From: Klebsiella pneumoniae
GTDB taxonomy: Bacteria; Pseudomonadota; Gammaproteobacteria; Pseudomonadales; Pseudohongiellaceae
Length of the DNA stretch: 32,987 bases
Assembly: GCA_945902215.1 (NCBI GenBank)
Contig: CAMDML010000034.1
Span: 1-32,987 of the forward strand
Direction of reading: 5' to 3'
A program made the position numbers and the translations under genes. Positions 26,717-32,987 of the stretch are shown here, in pieces (the first letter of the stretch is position 1; each line of letters opens with the position of its first letter). The notes beneath the pieces are model-generated. The model was given only the letters and a program-made list of their open reading frames with translations, had not been told where the DNA came from and did no database searches.

Positions 26717-26792
26717 GCAGCCCCACATGGGTCGGAGTCAACCGGGCTCAATCAGAAACGCTAGGCGCTGCGCTGCAACCTGCGCAGAAGGC

Positions 26793-26812
26793 TGTTAACA
26801 AAATTGTTGACA
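26793..26812. promoter_or_regulatory. Operator-like inverted repeat O2
   Basis: TGTTAACAA and TTGTTGACA face each other across AA, with one mismatch between arms. Both halves contain one-mismatch versions of the TTGTTAACAA core seen in O1. It overlaps the -35 box of P2. Confidence 0.6.
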
Positions 26813-26837
26813 ACCGCGCAGCCCTAAGCAATATAAT
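26807..26837 (+). promoter_or_regulatory. Second promoter P2 of the TonB receptor cassette
   Basis: A perfect TTGACA (26807-26812) and a perfect TATAAT (26832-26837) are 19 bp apart, slightly longer than ideal. It lies 46 bp before the receptor ATG, inside the leader made from P1. Confidence 0.55.
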
Positions 26838-26882
26838 CTGTGGAACACAAATTCAAATATAATAAAAACTGGCGGGGTCTGT

Positions 26883-29531
26883 ATGGGCAATTCTTACGGT
26901 CATGAGCGCGATTACTCGTGGGCAATCCTGGGCGCGTGTCTCACGCTGAGCGGGGCAGCCTCGGCGCAAGCCCCGGAACCCGAAGATGTACTCGAGGAAG
27001 TGGTGGTCACAGGGACCAGCATCCGGGGTGTCAGGGCGGTCGGCTCGCCCATCGTGCAAGTCAGTCGTGAAGACATCGAAGCCACGGGCGCATCCAACCT
27101 CTCGCAGATCGCGCGAACCCTCCCCGTCGTACTGAATCTCGGCCCCGATGAATCGCGCACTGGTGGTGCGCAGGACGCTGCCGCAAACGCCACACGAATC
27201 TCGGCGATCAATCTGCGCGGACTTGGTCCGGAGTCAACACTGCTGCTTGTCAACGGCCGCAGAACTGCGCCGGGCGGCATCCTGCGCGCGCTCTCCGACC
27301 CGAGCATGATTGCTGCGGGTGCTACCGAGCGACTGGAGGTCGTACTTGACGGCAATTCTGCTGTGTATGGTGCCGATGCAGTCGCGGGTGTGGTCAACAT
27401 CATTACGCGGCGCGACTACGATGGCGCCGAGACCCGACTGCGTTATGGAGCGGGCGACGGACTGGATGAGAAACAGATCTCGCAGTCTTTCGGCAGGAAA
27501 TGGGACAGCGGCTATGCCTTCATCACGGGCGAGTGGTCGAACCGCAGCGACCTGGCACGCGCCGACCGTGCAGCGATTCTGACAGCCGATCTGCGTCCCT
27601 ACGGCCGCACGGATCAGCGTTCAACACAAGCACGTACGCCAACTCTCGTAGTCGGAGCCGGCGCCAACGCGCCCCGCTACCAGTTTTCTACTCTGACCGC
27701 GCCGGCAGCAAGATTCGACGGGCTGGAAGGCGATTTCCTTCCCGAGCAGCGTCGCATCAACGCCTTCTGGTCGGTGCACCAGGACGTGAATCAAGACGTG
27801 GAGCTCTGGTACGAAGGATTTGTTTCTCGGCGGCGAGTGATCTCCGACGGTCAGTCGATAGGTGCAAACTTTTCCGTTCCCCGCACCAACGCCTTCTATC
27901 CGACAACGACCGCGTATCCCGGCCTGACTGGCATCGGCGTCACAAGCAATACGACCAATCGCACCGTCGAGTATCGACTGCCGCGACCTGGCGCGAGCAG
28001 CAGGGCGAAAGAGCTCGCCCAGCAGCACGCCGCGGGCATGATCTGGAATCTGCCTGCCGACTGGCAACTGAACAGCTATGTTTCCTTCAGCACGGACAGC
28101 GCGGTCAGCGGCCTCGGTGGCGAGCAGATCAACAACAAGACGCTGCCGCTCGTACTGGCGGACAGCAATCCTGCCACGGCGCTGAACGTCTTTGGCGGTG
28201 CCATCAGTGAGGCTACCTACAGCAGGTTCATCGCCTTCCGACACCAGATCAATGATGCCGAGGCGACGCACTCCGAAGTGAAGCTCGACGGCCCGCTCTT
28301 CACGCTGCCAGGTGGTCAGGTGCGCGGTGCGGTCGGCACATCGTTCGAAAAGTCCTCGCTGCGGTATCAGGAATATCAGAGTGCGTTGTCCGATACGAAC
28401 ACCCCTTCCACCACGAACGACAAGACGACACCGCGCGACACGAAGTCCGCCTATGCCGAAGTGTTCGTTCCGATCGTGGGCAGCGAGAACGCGATGCCCG
28501 GAATCGAGCGCATCGACCTGTCGCTGGCCACGCGCTACGACGACTACTCCGACTTCGGCGACACCACAAATCCGAAGGTCGCCGCAGTCTGGTCGCCGGG
28601 TGGGGGCTTGAGCCTGCGCGCCACCTGGGGCAAGTCGTTCCGTGCGCCGTCGCTGGTGGACATCGGCAATCTGAACTTCGCGTTCATCACCGATGGTGCC
28701 GATCCTGCGAATCCGCCAAACCAGATCCGGCAGCTGCTGGTCACCGGCAGCAACCCGAACCTGCATCCCGAGAAGGCCGAGACATGGTCTTACGGACTGG
28801 ATTTCCAGCCGACGTTTCTGCCGAATTTCTCGACCTCCATCACGTATTACAAGGTCGATTACAACGATCGCATCCTCGGTATCGCCGCGAACCTGGCCAA
28901 CGAAGCGCAGTACCGGCAGTTCATCACGCGCAACCCGTCCGTTGCGTTCGTGCAGTCCATCATCGACTCCGGCATTCTGGTTTCGACGCCGCAACCGGCG
29001 AACACGATCGGCGTGTTCATCGATGGTCGGCGCAACAACATCGGCACGCTCAAGCAGGACGGCATCGACCTCGACATGCGCTATCGGCTGGAGACGACAT
29101 TCGGGATGTGGTCGGCTGGCCTTCAGCACAGCAAGATATTCGGCATCAAGCAGGTAACGACCCCGGGCGGCGCCCAACTGGACGTGGTGGACACCTTTAA
29201 CAATCCGATCGGCGATCGTGGGCGCGTCAACGTGGGATGGACGTCGGGAAGCTGGTCGACAAACCTGTTCTACAACTACGCCGGCGATTACCAGAACACG
29301 GCCATCACACCGAACGAGAAGGCCGAGTCGCTTAAATCATTCGATCTGAACCTTGCGTTCCAGGGGTCCAAGGGCGACTCGGTAATGAGTGGCATTCGGG
29401 TGGGGTTCAACGTGCAGAATCTGACCGACAAGGATCCACCCATCGTCCTGAACGGCGCGAACATCTGGGACAACACCGCGGCGAGCCTGAACGGCCGATA
29501 TCTCTCAATCGACCTCACCAAGATCTGGTAG
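26883..29531 (+). CDS. TonB-dependent outer-membrane receptor
   Basis: The 882-residue product has an N-terminal hydrophobic signal (cleavage near ASAQA), a TonB-box-like EEVVVTG (38-44), a plug domain (about 45-180: LPVVLNLG, NLRGLGPESTLLLVNGRR, VYGADAVAGVVNIITRR), and a 22-strand barrel ending in an aromatic residue (LTKIW). The plug pattern with LVNGRR and DGNSAVYGADAVAGVVNI is shared by receptors of the type common in Sphingomonads and marine Gammaproteobacteria. It should bring a larger or scarce compound across the outer membrane, using energy from TonB. Two exported hydrolases follow 7 and 14 bp apart, so the receptor cargo and their products are probably linked. It is preceded by two promoters with operator-like palindromes. 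Confidence 0.93.
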   Translation: MGNSYGHERDYSWAILGACLTLSGAASAQAPEPEDVLEEVVVTGTSIRGVRAVGSPIVQVSREDIEATGASNLSQIARTLPVVLNLGPDESRTGGAQDAAANATRISAINLRGLGPESTLLLVNGRRTAPGGILRALSDPSMIAAGATERLEVVLDGNSAVYGADAVAGVVNIITRRDYDGAETRLRYGAGDGLDEKQISQSFGRKWDSGYAFITGEWSNRSDLARADRAAILTADLRPYGRTDQRSTQARTPTLVVGAGANAPRYQFSTLTAPAARFDGLEGDFLPEQRRINAFWSVHQDVNQDVELWYEGFVSRRRVISDGQSIGANFSVPRTNAFYPTTTAYPGLTGIGVTSNTTNRTVEYRLPRPGASSRAKELAQQHAAGMIWNLPADWQLNSYVSFSTDSAVSGLGGEQINNKTLPLVLADSNPATALNVFGGAISEATYSRFIAFRHQINDAEATHSEVKLDGPLFTLPGGQVRGAVGTSFEKSSLRYQEYQSALSDTNTPSTTNDKTTPRDTKSAYAEVFVPIVGSENAMPGIERIDLSLATRYDDYSDFGDTTNPKVAAVWSPGGGLSLRATWGKSFRAPSLVDIGNLNFAFITDGADPANPPNQIRQLLVTGSNPNLHPEKAETWSYGLDFQPTFLPNFSTSITYYKVDYNDRILGIAANLANEAQYRQFITRNPSVAFVQSIIDSGILVSTPQPANTIGVFIDGRRNNIGTLKQDGIDLDMRYRLETTFGMWSAGLQHSKIFGIKQVTTPGGAQLDVVDTFNNPIGDRGRVNVGWTSGSWSTNLFYNYAGDYQNTAITPNEKAESLKSFDLNLAFQGSKGDSVMSGIRVGFNVQNLTDKDPPIVLNGANIWDNTAASLNGRYLSIDLTKIW

Positions 29532-29538
29532 GGGACGC

Positions 29539-30375
29539 ATGAAGATCAACAGACTGTTTGCTCCGCTTGCGATCTGCGCGCTTTTGGCCAGTGCGATAGC
29601 GCTGGCACAAGCACCGCCGATCATCAACACGCCGCGGGCGATAGGCAGTCAGCATCGCAGCTACATGTTCATGCCGGCGCAGCAGGAAATGCCCTATCGC
29701 CTGTACGTGCCCAGCACCTGGGACGGAAAAGCGCAATTGCCGCTCATCCTCTTCCTGCATGGCGGAGGTTCTGACGAGAACGCCTACCTCGACAGGAACG
29801 ACAAGCAGCTGGAGATGCTGGCCGAGCAGCATGGCTACATCCTTGTGGCGCCACTGGGCTATACGGCAATCGGCTCCTACGGTACGCCCATGACGTTGCG
29901 CGGCTCGTTCGGCGATCTCGTGGGACAGGCTGAAGACCGAAATCGTGCGACCCCCGCGCGCCTGCTGGAAGTCGACCTCAGCGAGAAGGACACGCTCGCC
30001 GTGCTCGATCGCACCATCGCCGAGTATGGCGTTGATCCGAAGCAGGTCTACCTCGCCGGTCATTCCATGGGCGCGGGCGGCGGCTGGTATCTGACCGGAA
30101 AGTATCCGGGCAAGTTCGCGGCACTGGGCCTTCTCTCGGGCCCCCTGATCGAAGAGCGCGTCACGCCCATCACGACTCTCAAGGGTGTGCCGATTGATTA
30201 CTCGGAAGGAACCCAGGCACCGTCCTACGCTGCCAGCCGCAAGATGTTCGAAGCCGCGCACAAGGCTGGCGTCGACATGCGCTACCGCGAGTTCGACGCC
30301 AGTCATGGCGGCATGATCCCGCTGGCGTTGCCGGGTGTATTCAAGTTCTTCGATTCCGTACGCAAGAAGATATAG
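29539..30375 (+). CDS. Exported alpha/beta hydrolase (esterase/depolymerase-like)
   Basis: The 278-residue product has a signal peptide (cleavage near ALAQ, residue 24). The oxyanion loop LFLHGGG is at 71-77, the nucleophile elbow GHSMG has Ser176, and His256 is in ASHGGM; the acid is probably Asp220 or a nearby acidic residue. The layout matches PHB-depolymerase/acetyl-xylan-esterase-like hydrolases. A TAGGGGA ribosome binding site sits just before the ATG, 7 bp after the receptor stop. It is an intact relative of the decayed esterase at 16777-17317 (shared GSQH, MPYRLYVP/MPLRYYVP and HGGMIP/HGGMVP). The substrate is unknown; an ester related to the receptor cargo is likely. Confidence 0.9.
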   Translation: MKINRLFAPLAICALLASAIALAQAPPIINTPRAIGSQHRSYMFMPAQQEMPYRLYVPSTWDGKAQLPLILFLHGGGSDENAYLDRNDKQLEMLAEQHGYILVAPLGYTAIGSYGTPMTLRGSFGDLVGQAEDRNRATPARLLEVDLSEKDTLAVLDRTIAEYGVDPKQVYLAGHSMGAGGGWYLTGKYPGKFAALGLLSGPLIEERVTPITTLKGVPIDYSEGTQAPSYAASRKMFEAAHKAGVDMRYREFDASHGGMIPLALPGVFKFFDSVRKKI

Positions 30376-30389
30376 AAGGAGATCACGTC

Positions 30390-31817
30390 ATGCGTCGATC
30401 CAAAGCGACCATTATCCTGTTGTTGAGCCTCGTCGGTGCTGTCGCTGCGCAGACGCCCGCGCCGCAACCCCAGCCTCTCGGTCAGATGTCCAATGCTGCG
30501 GGGGAACCAGCACCGCGCATCGCCGGATTGCGCAGCCTCATGGGTACGCTCCCCGACGGCACCGCCTACCGGATCGACGTTCCAGCCAACTGGAGTGGCG
30601 CGGCGTTGTTCAATCTGGACTACGCGTCCCCCAACGCACCGTACTCCGAGCAGAGTCGCCTGCTGCTGGATCGCGGCTACGCACTCGCGGGCGGCACGCG
30701 TGCGGTGAGTGGTTGGCGCGTGACGAAAGCGGTGGACAATCTCACCGAAGTGAAGCGTCTGTTCGAGGCCGAGTTTGGTGCGATCAAACTGCCGATTGCC
30801 TTCGGTGGTTCGATGGGTGGACACACCGTATTCATCGGTGCGCACCGCAAACCCTCACCCTGGGTCGCCGGGGTCAGCAACTGCGCGGGGCCTGCCGGTG
30901 CCGTGGCGCAGTGGAACGAAAAGATGGACACCCTGTTCGTCGCGAAGACCCTGCTCGCTCCCGCATCGAATCTGCCAATCATTGATGTTCCGGCTGATTT
31001 CGAAACCACGGCGCTGCCCGCCTGGAAGTCCATGCTCGAGAAGGCGCAACAGACGCCGGAGGGGCGGGCTCGTATCGCGCTGGCAGCGGTCCTGGGTGGG
31101 CTGCCCGACTGGGCGAGCATGGCGAATCCGCGCCCGGCAGCCATGGACTTCGATGCGCGTCAGGCCGGTTACTACGAAGCGCTCGCCGGCGGGCGGCTTG
31201 CTGCGGTCGCGCAGATGATGAGCAGCCGCCGTCAGATCAATACCCTGTTCGGCGGCAACATCTCCTGGAACACCGGGGTCGACTACAAGGCGGCGCTCGC
31301 AAAACTACCCGAAAGGGAGCTTGTCGAAGCACTGTACAAGCGGGCGAAGCTGAACCTCGCAGTGGATCTGGAAGCGCTTGCCCAGGCGCCGCGAATCTCG
31401 GAGCAACCCTCGGCGCTGCGGGCCATATCGGAGCAGCAGTATTTCGGCGACCTCTCCATCCCGGTGATCTCGATGCAGGGCATTGGCGACCCGATCAGTA
31501 CCTCGGATGCGATGGATGCGATCAGCAGGGGAGCGCGGGCTACCGGCAAGGAACAGCTGCTGCGCACAGTGTTTACCGAGACCGCAGGGCATTGCACGTT
31601 CTCAACTGGTGAGATCGCTGCAGTATTGGACGTGGTGAAGCAGCGACTCGAATCCGGAAGCTGGCCAGACACCACGCCAGCGTCCCTGAACACACTGGCC
31701 AAGGGCATCGCCCCCGCCGCGCCCGCACGTTTCATTGATTACAAGCCCAATCCCTTTCTGCGGTTGCTGACACCGCAGGACTTTGCGCAACGCTCGGCGG
31801 GCACCGCTGGCCGCTAG
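30390..31817 (+). CDS. Exported alpha/beta hydrolase-fold protein
   Basis: The 475-residue product has a signal peptide (cleavage near VAAQ, residue 21). An RIDVPANWSGAALFNLDYA segment starts the fold. The nucleophile elbow is GGSMGGH with Ser141; Asp367 in GIGDPIS and His401 in AGHCTFS complete a plausible triad. A large helical insert lies between about 190 and 350, a lid-like feature. I do not recognise a named family; it resembles long tannase/feruloyl-esterase-like proteins only in general layout. GAAGGAG precedes the ATG. It is the third gene of the receptor cassette. Confidence 0.8.
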   Translation: MRRSKATIILLLSLVGAVAAQTPAPQPQPLGQMSNAAGEPAPRIAGLRSLMGTLPDGTAYRIDVPANWSGAALFNLDYASPNAPYSEQSRLLLDRGYALAGGTRAVSGWRVTKAVDNLTEVKRLFEAEFGAIKLPIAFGGSMGGHTVFIGAHRKPSPWVAGVSNCAGPAGAVAQWNEKMDTLFVAKTLLAPASNLPIIDVPADFETTALPAWKSMLEKAQQTPEGRARIALAAVLGGLPDWASMANPRPAAMDFDARQAGYYEALAGGRLAAVAQMMSSRRQINTLFGGNISWNTGVDYKAALAKLPERELVEALYKRAKLNLAVDLEALAQAPRISEQPSALRAISEQQYFGDLSIPVISMQGIGDPISTSDAMDAISRGARATGKEQLLRTVFTETAGHCTFSTGEIAAVLDVVKQRLESGSWPDTTPASLNTLAKGIAPAAPARFIDYKPNPFLRLLTPQDFAQRSAGTAGR

Positions 31818-31846
31818 TGTAGTGTCCTGTATAAAGCATGCATTCA

Positions 31847-31943
31847 GTGGCCCTCAAATTTGTCACAACAAGGCGTATTTCGCAGGGAAGGTCGACTACC
31901 TTGCCAAGAAATACAACGCAGTTGTAGCAAATTTGAGGGCCAC
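31847..31943. mobile_element. 97-bp palindromic element, MITE- or REP-like
   Basis: GTGGCCCTCAAATTTG (31847-31862) and its exact reverse complement (31928-31943) form perfect 16-bp terminal inverted repeats. Pairing continues inward with mismatches (TCACAAC against GTTGTAG, GTATTTC against GAAATAC, around a central GTCGAC), so the whole element could fold as one long hairpin. It has no coding capacity. It may be a miniature mobile element or an interspersed repeat, and could also terminate transcription of the receptor cassette. No target-site duplication is evident. Confidence 0.65.
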
Positions 31944-31964
31944 CCGTAGGGCAAGCCGCTAACG

Positions 31965-32105
31965 GGCCACAAGATCATCACCAAGGCTATTGTTGAAGGC
32001 CGCACCGCTCACGCCGAACGGGCGATGCGCAAACACGCCCTCGATGGCTTTGCCGCGCTCAGCGAAATCAATGCCAAATTGTTAACAATTTCGTTAACCA
32101 CATAA
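31965..32105 (+). pseudogene. Remnant of a second GntR gene (3' end)
   Basis: The frame reads GHKIITKAIVEGRT, then HAERAMRKH, DGFAALSEINAKL, the same as the end of the regulator at 25948 with two replacements (D to A, I to A) and mostly silent base changes. It runs into the promoter copy because of a 63-bp deletion and stops at 32103-32105. There is no start or DNA-binding part. It is a leftover of a diverged paralogue, not a gene. Confidence 0.85.
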
Positions 32106-32106
32106 T
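32079..32106 (+). promoter_or_regulatory. Copy of promoter P1 without a downstream gene
   Basis: TTGTTA and CATAAT are 16 bp apart, matching P1, and a perfect 16-bp palindrome (32076-32091) covers the -35 region. No plus-strand gene follows. If active it would transcribe antisense through the SnoaL-like gene. Confidence 0.5.
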
Positions 32107-32137
32107 GCAGTCCCACATGGGCAGTAGTCAACCGGAC

Positions 32138-32686
32138 TCAATCAGAAACGCCAGGCGCTTCGCTCTGCCCAACACGTGGATTGGTTTCATGGCGTCTCGA
32201 TTTAAAACGCCATCCGTCCGCCGTTTTGACATACTCGTCGTGATAGATACCAAGTTGGCCGGCAACCTCGGCGCTGAAATAGTTGCCCTGACTTGCAGGG
32301 TATATCGCGTATGACATGCCACTGGCGCCACCGGGTGCCGGCTCGATGACCAGGCTTTCTGCGAGATGCAGAATATATGAGCTTGGTGGTGTCCGGCGCG
32401 ACTCACAATCTGGGCCGCCCGCGAGTGCAACCAGCGCTTCGCGGGTGTCACGGACAGCAGGCATGCCATCGCCGCGGTCAATGACAAAGCTCCCGTTTTC
32501 GACAAACTTATCGGCAAAGTCCTGGCCACCATTTGTACAGTAGTCGAGGGCGAAATTGAGTTTGTTGACGAGTTGCTGGATTTCTATGTAGTCCATCGCG
32601 GTGAGGGTGGCCTGCGCCAGTGCCGGATGCGGGAATGACAGTACAAGCGCTAACGTTCCGACGAGCTGAAACTTCTTCCTGTTCAT
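32138..32686 (-). CDS. Exported SnoaL/NTF2-like protein
   Basis: The 182-residue product has a signal peptide (cleavage near ALAQ, residue 25). The rest follows the SnoaL-like NTF2 cone fold: MDYIEIQQLVNKLNFALDYC, FADKFVENGSFVID, and the closing GIYHDEYVKTADGWRFKSRRHE. Exported members of this fold are small isomerases, hydratases or ligand binders; the role here is unknown. GGAGG lies six bases before the ATG. The gene converges on the receptor cassette, and its last residues (about GQSEAPGVSD) are encoded inside the direct repeat, so its original C-terminus may have been replaced. Confidence 0.8.
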   Translation of the reverse strand: MNRKKFQLVGTLALVLSFPHPALAQATLTAMDYIEIQQLVNKLNFALDYCTNGGQDFADKFVENGSFVIDRGDGMPAVRDTREALVALAGGPDCESRRTPPSSYILHLAESLVIEPAPGGASGMSYAIYPASQGNYFSAEVAGQLGIYHDEYVKTADGWRFKSRRHETNPRVGQSEAPGVSD

Positions 32687-32987
32687 GAGTATCCTCCGCG
32701 TAACCGCAGTTGTTGTTGTTCATGACGTCAGTGCCACTGTAGCCTCCATTCCATGCCTAAGCCAGTTCAAGGCCGCACGCATGGCGTAGTTTGAATTTGT
32801 CGCGGTCTTGGGGCTCTCGGGGCTGGACACCCACTCGGGTTGAACTTATTGCATGGCTTCAGATGGGAGGGCCTGGCCGGGGATGTAAGTTTGCTCCGCC
32901 CTCCTGGCGGTCGACTTCAGCGCTCACTCTAACCCTTGCCGGGACGCAACCCGGCAAAGTGCGCCGCTCGCGGACGGGCTGCGCAAA
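32687..32987. other. Hairpin-rich right edge without a clear gene
   Basis: These 301 bases upstream of the SnoaL-like gene hold its promoter (not resolved) and then GC-rich sequence with perfect hairpins: CCGCC/GGCGG (32897-32911) and TTGCCGGG/CCCGGCAA (32936-32957, loop ACGCAA). Only very short frames are open. The dense hairpins look like an interspersed intergenic repeat, but with one copy in view this cannot be shown. Confidence 0.4.

Larger units (their letters stand above)
26511..26774 (+). repeat. Direct repeat copy 1 (regulator 3' end plus promoter)
   Basis: This 264-bp stretch, covering the last 42 codons of the GntR gene and the following promoter, is repeated at 31965-32164 in the same direction. 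The second copy lacks 63 bp matching 26626-26688. The two copies bracket the TonB receptor and hydrolase cassette. Confidence 0.9.
31818..32137. other. Gene-free junction with repeats and a regulator remnant
   Basis: This 320-bp gap after the receptor cassette holds no intact gene. It contains the 97-bp palindromic element, the GntR 3' remnant and a copy of promoter P1, each listed separately. The 29 bases after the last stop show nothing clear. Confidence 0.8.
31965..32164 (+). repeat. Direct repeat copy 2
   Basis: This 200-bp stretch is the second copy of 26511-26774, with a 63-bp internal deletion and scattered substitutions. Its right end reaches past the stop of the SnoaL-like gene, so the last nine codons of that gene lie in repeated sequence. 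Confidence 0.9.

Noticed and set aside
27621-29177. 518-residue minus-strand open frame
   Set aside because: Antisense to the TonB receptor, whose plug and barrel motifs are unmistakable; the frame shows no domain or signal.
31847-31943. End of a full insertion sequence
   Set aside because: The whole unit is 97 bp with no transposase frame; it can only be a miniature or non-autonomous element.
32815-32957. Integron attC site
   Set aside because: CTCTAAC/GTTAGAG only partly resembles the core sites, the pairing of a second core is missing, and no integrase or cassette array is visible.

Overview
The window looks like a chromosomal segment of an aerobic Gammaproteobacterium. The elongation factor G is of the second type found in Vibrio/Alteromonas-like bacteria. 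A three-gene DUF1552/DUF1592/ankyrin operon, a DUF3516 helicase and a TonB-dependent receptor point the same way. I cannot name a genus. No rRNA, tRNA, CRISPR array or complete transposase gene was seen.

Left part (1-13.55 kb, moderate GC): the 3' end of an unknown gene and a strong terminator. Then, on the minus strand, an exported operon of ankyrin protein, DUF1592 cytochrome-like protein and DUF1552 Tat protein, followed by the DUF3516 helicase. On the plus strand come EF-G, a secreted protein with a degenerate M23-like fold, and an exported metallo-beta-lactamase-fold hydrolase with an uncharacterised N-terminal domain.

Middle part (13.57-25.85 kb, visibly more GC-rich): a tightly packed minus-strand catabolic operon, most junctions being 4-bp ATGA overlaps. 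In transcription order it holds TRAP small and large permeases, a 2-hydroxyacyl-CoA dehydratase-like subunit, a double CoA-transferase fusion, a second dehydratase-like subunit, the TRAP binding lipoprotein, a single CaiB-type CoA-transferase, a decayed esterase, a di-heme cytochrome c and an OmpA-like/alpha-beta hydrolase fusion. A GntR/FCD regulator is divergent from it. The likely logic is import of an organic acid, CoA activation, and processing of the thioester. The dehydratase pair is odd: one subunit has none of the cysteines expected to hold an iron-sulfur cluster, the other seems to lack one, and no activator ATPase is present. This is the best candidate here for a new biochemical system.

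Right part (25.9-32.99 kb): the regulator is followed by a TonB receptor and two exported alpha/beta hydrolases on the plus strand. The receptor leader has two promoter-like sequences, each overlapped by a TTGTTAACAA-type palindrome, plausible regulator sites. A diverged second copy of the regulator's last 43 codons plus the first promoter/operator lies after the hydrolases. The receptor cassette is therefore bracketed by direct repeats. Next to the second copy is a 97-bp palindromic element with perfect 16-bp terminal inverted repeats. A convergent SnoaL/NTF2-like gene and a hairpin-rich edge close the window.
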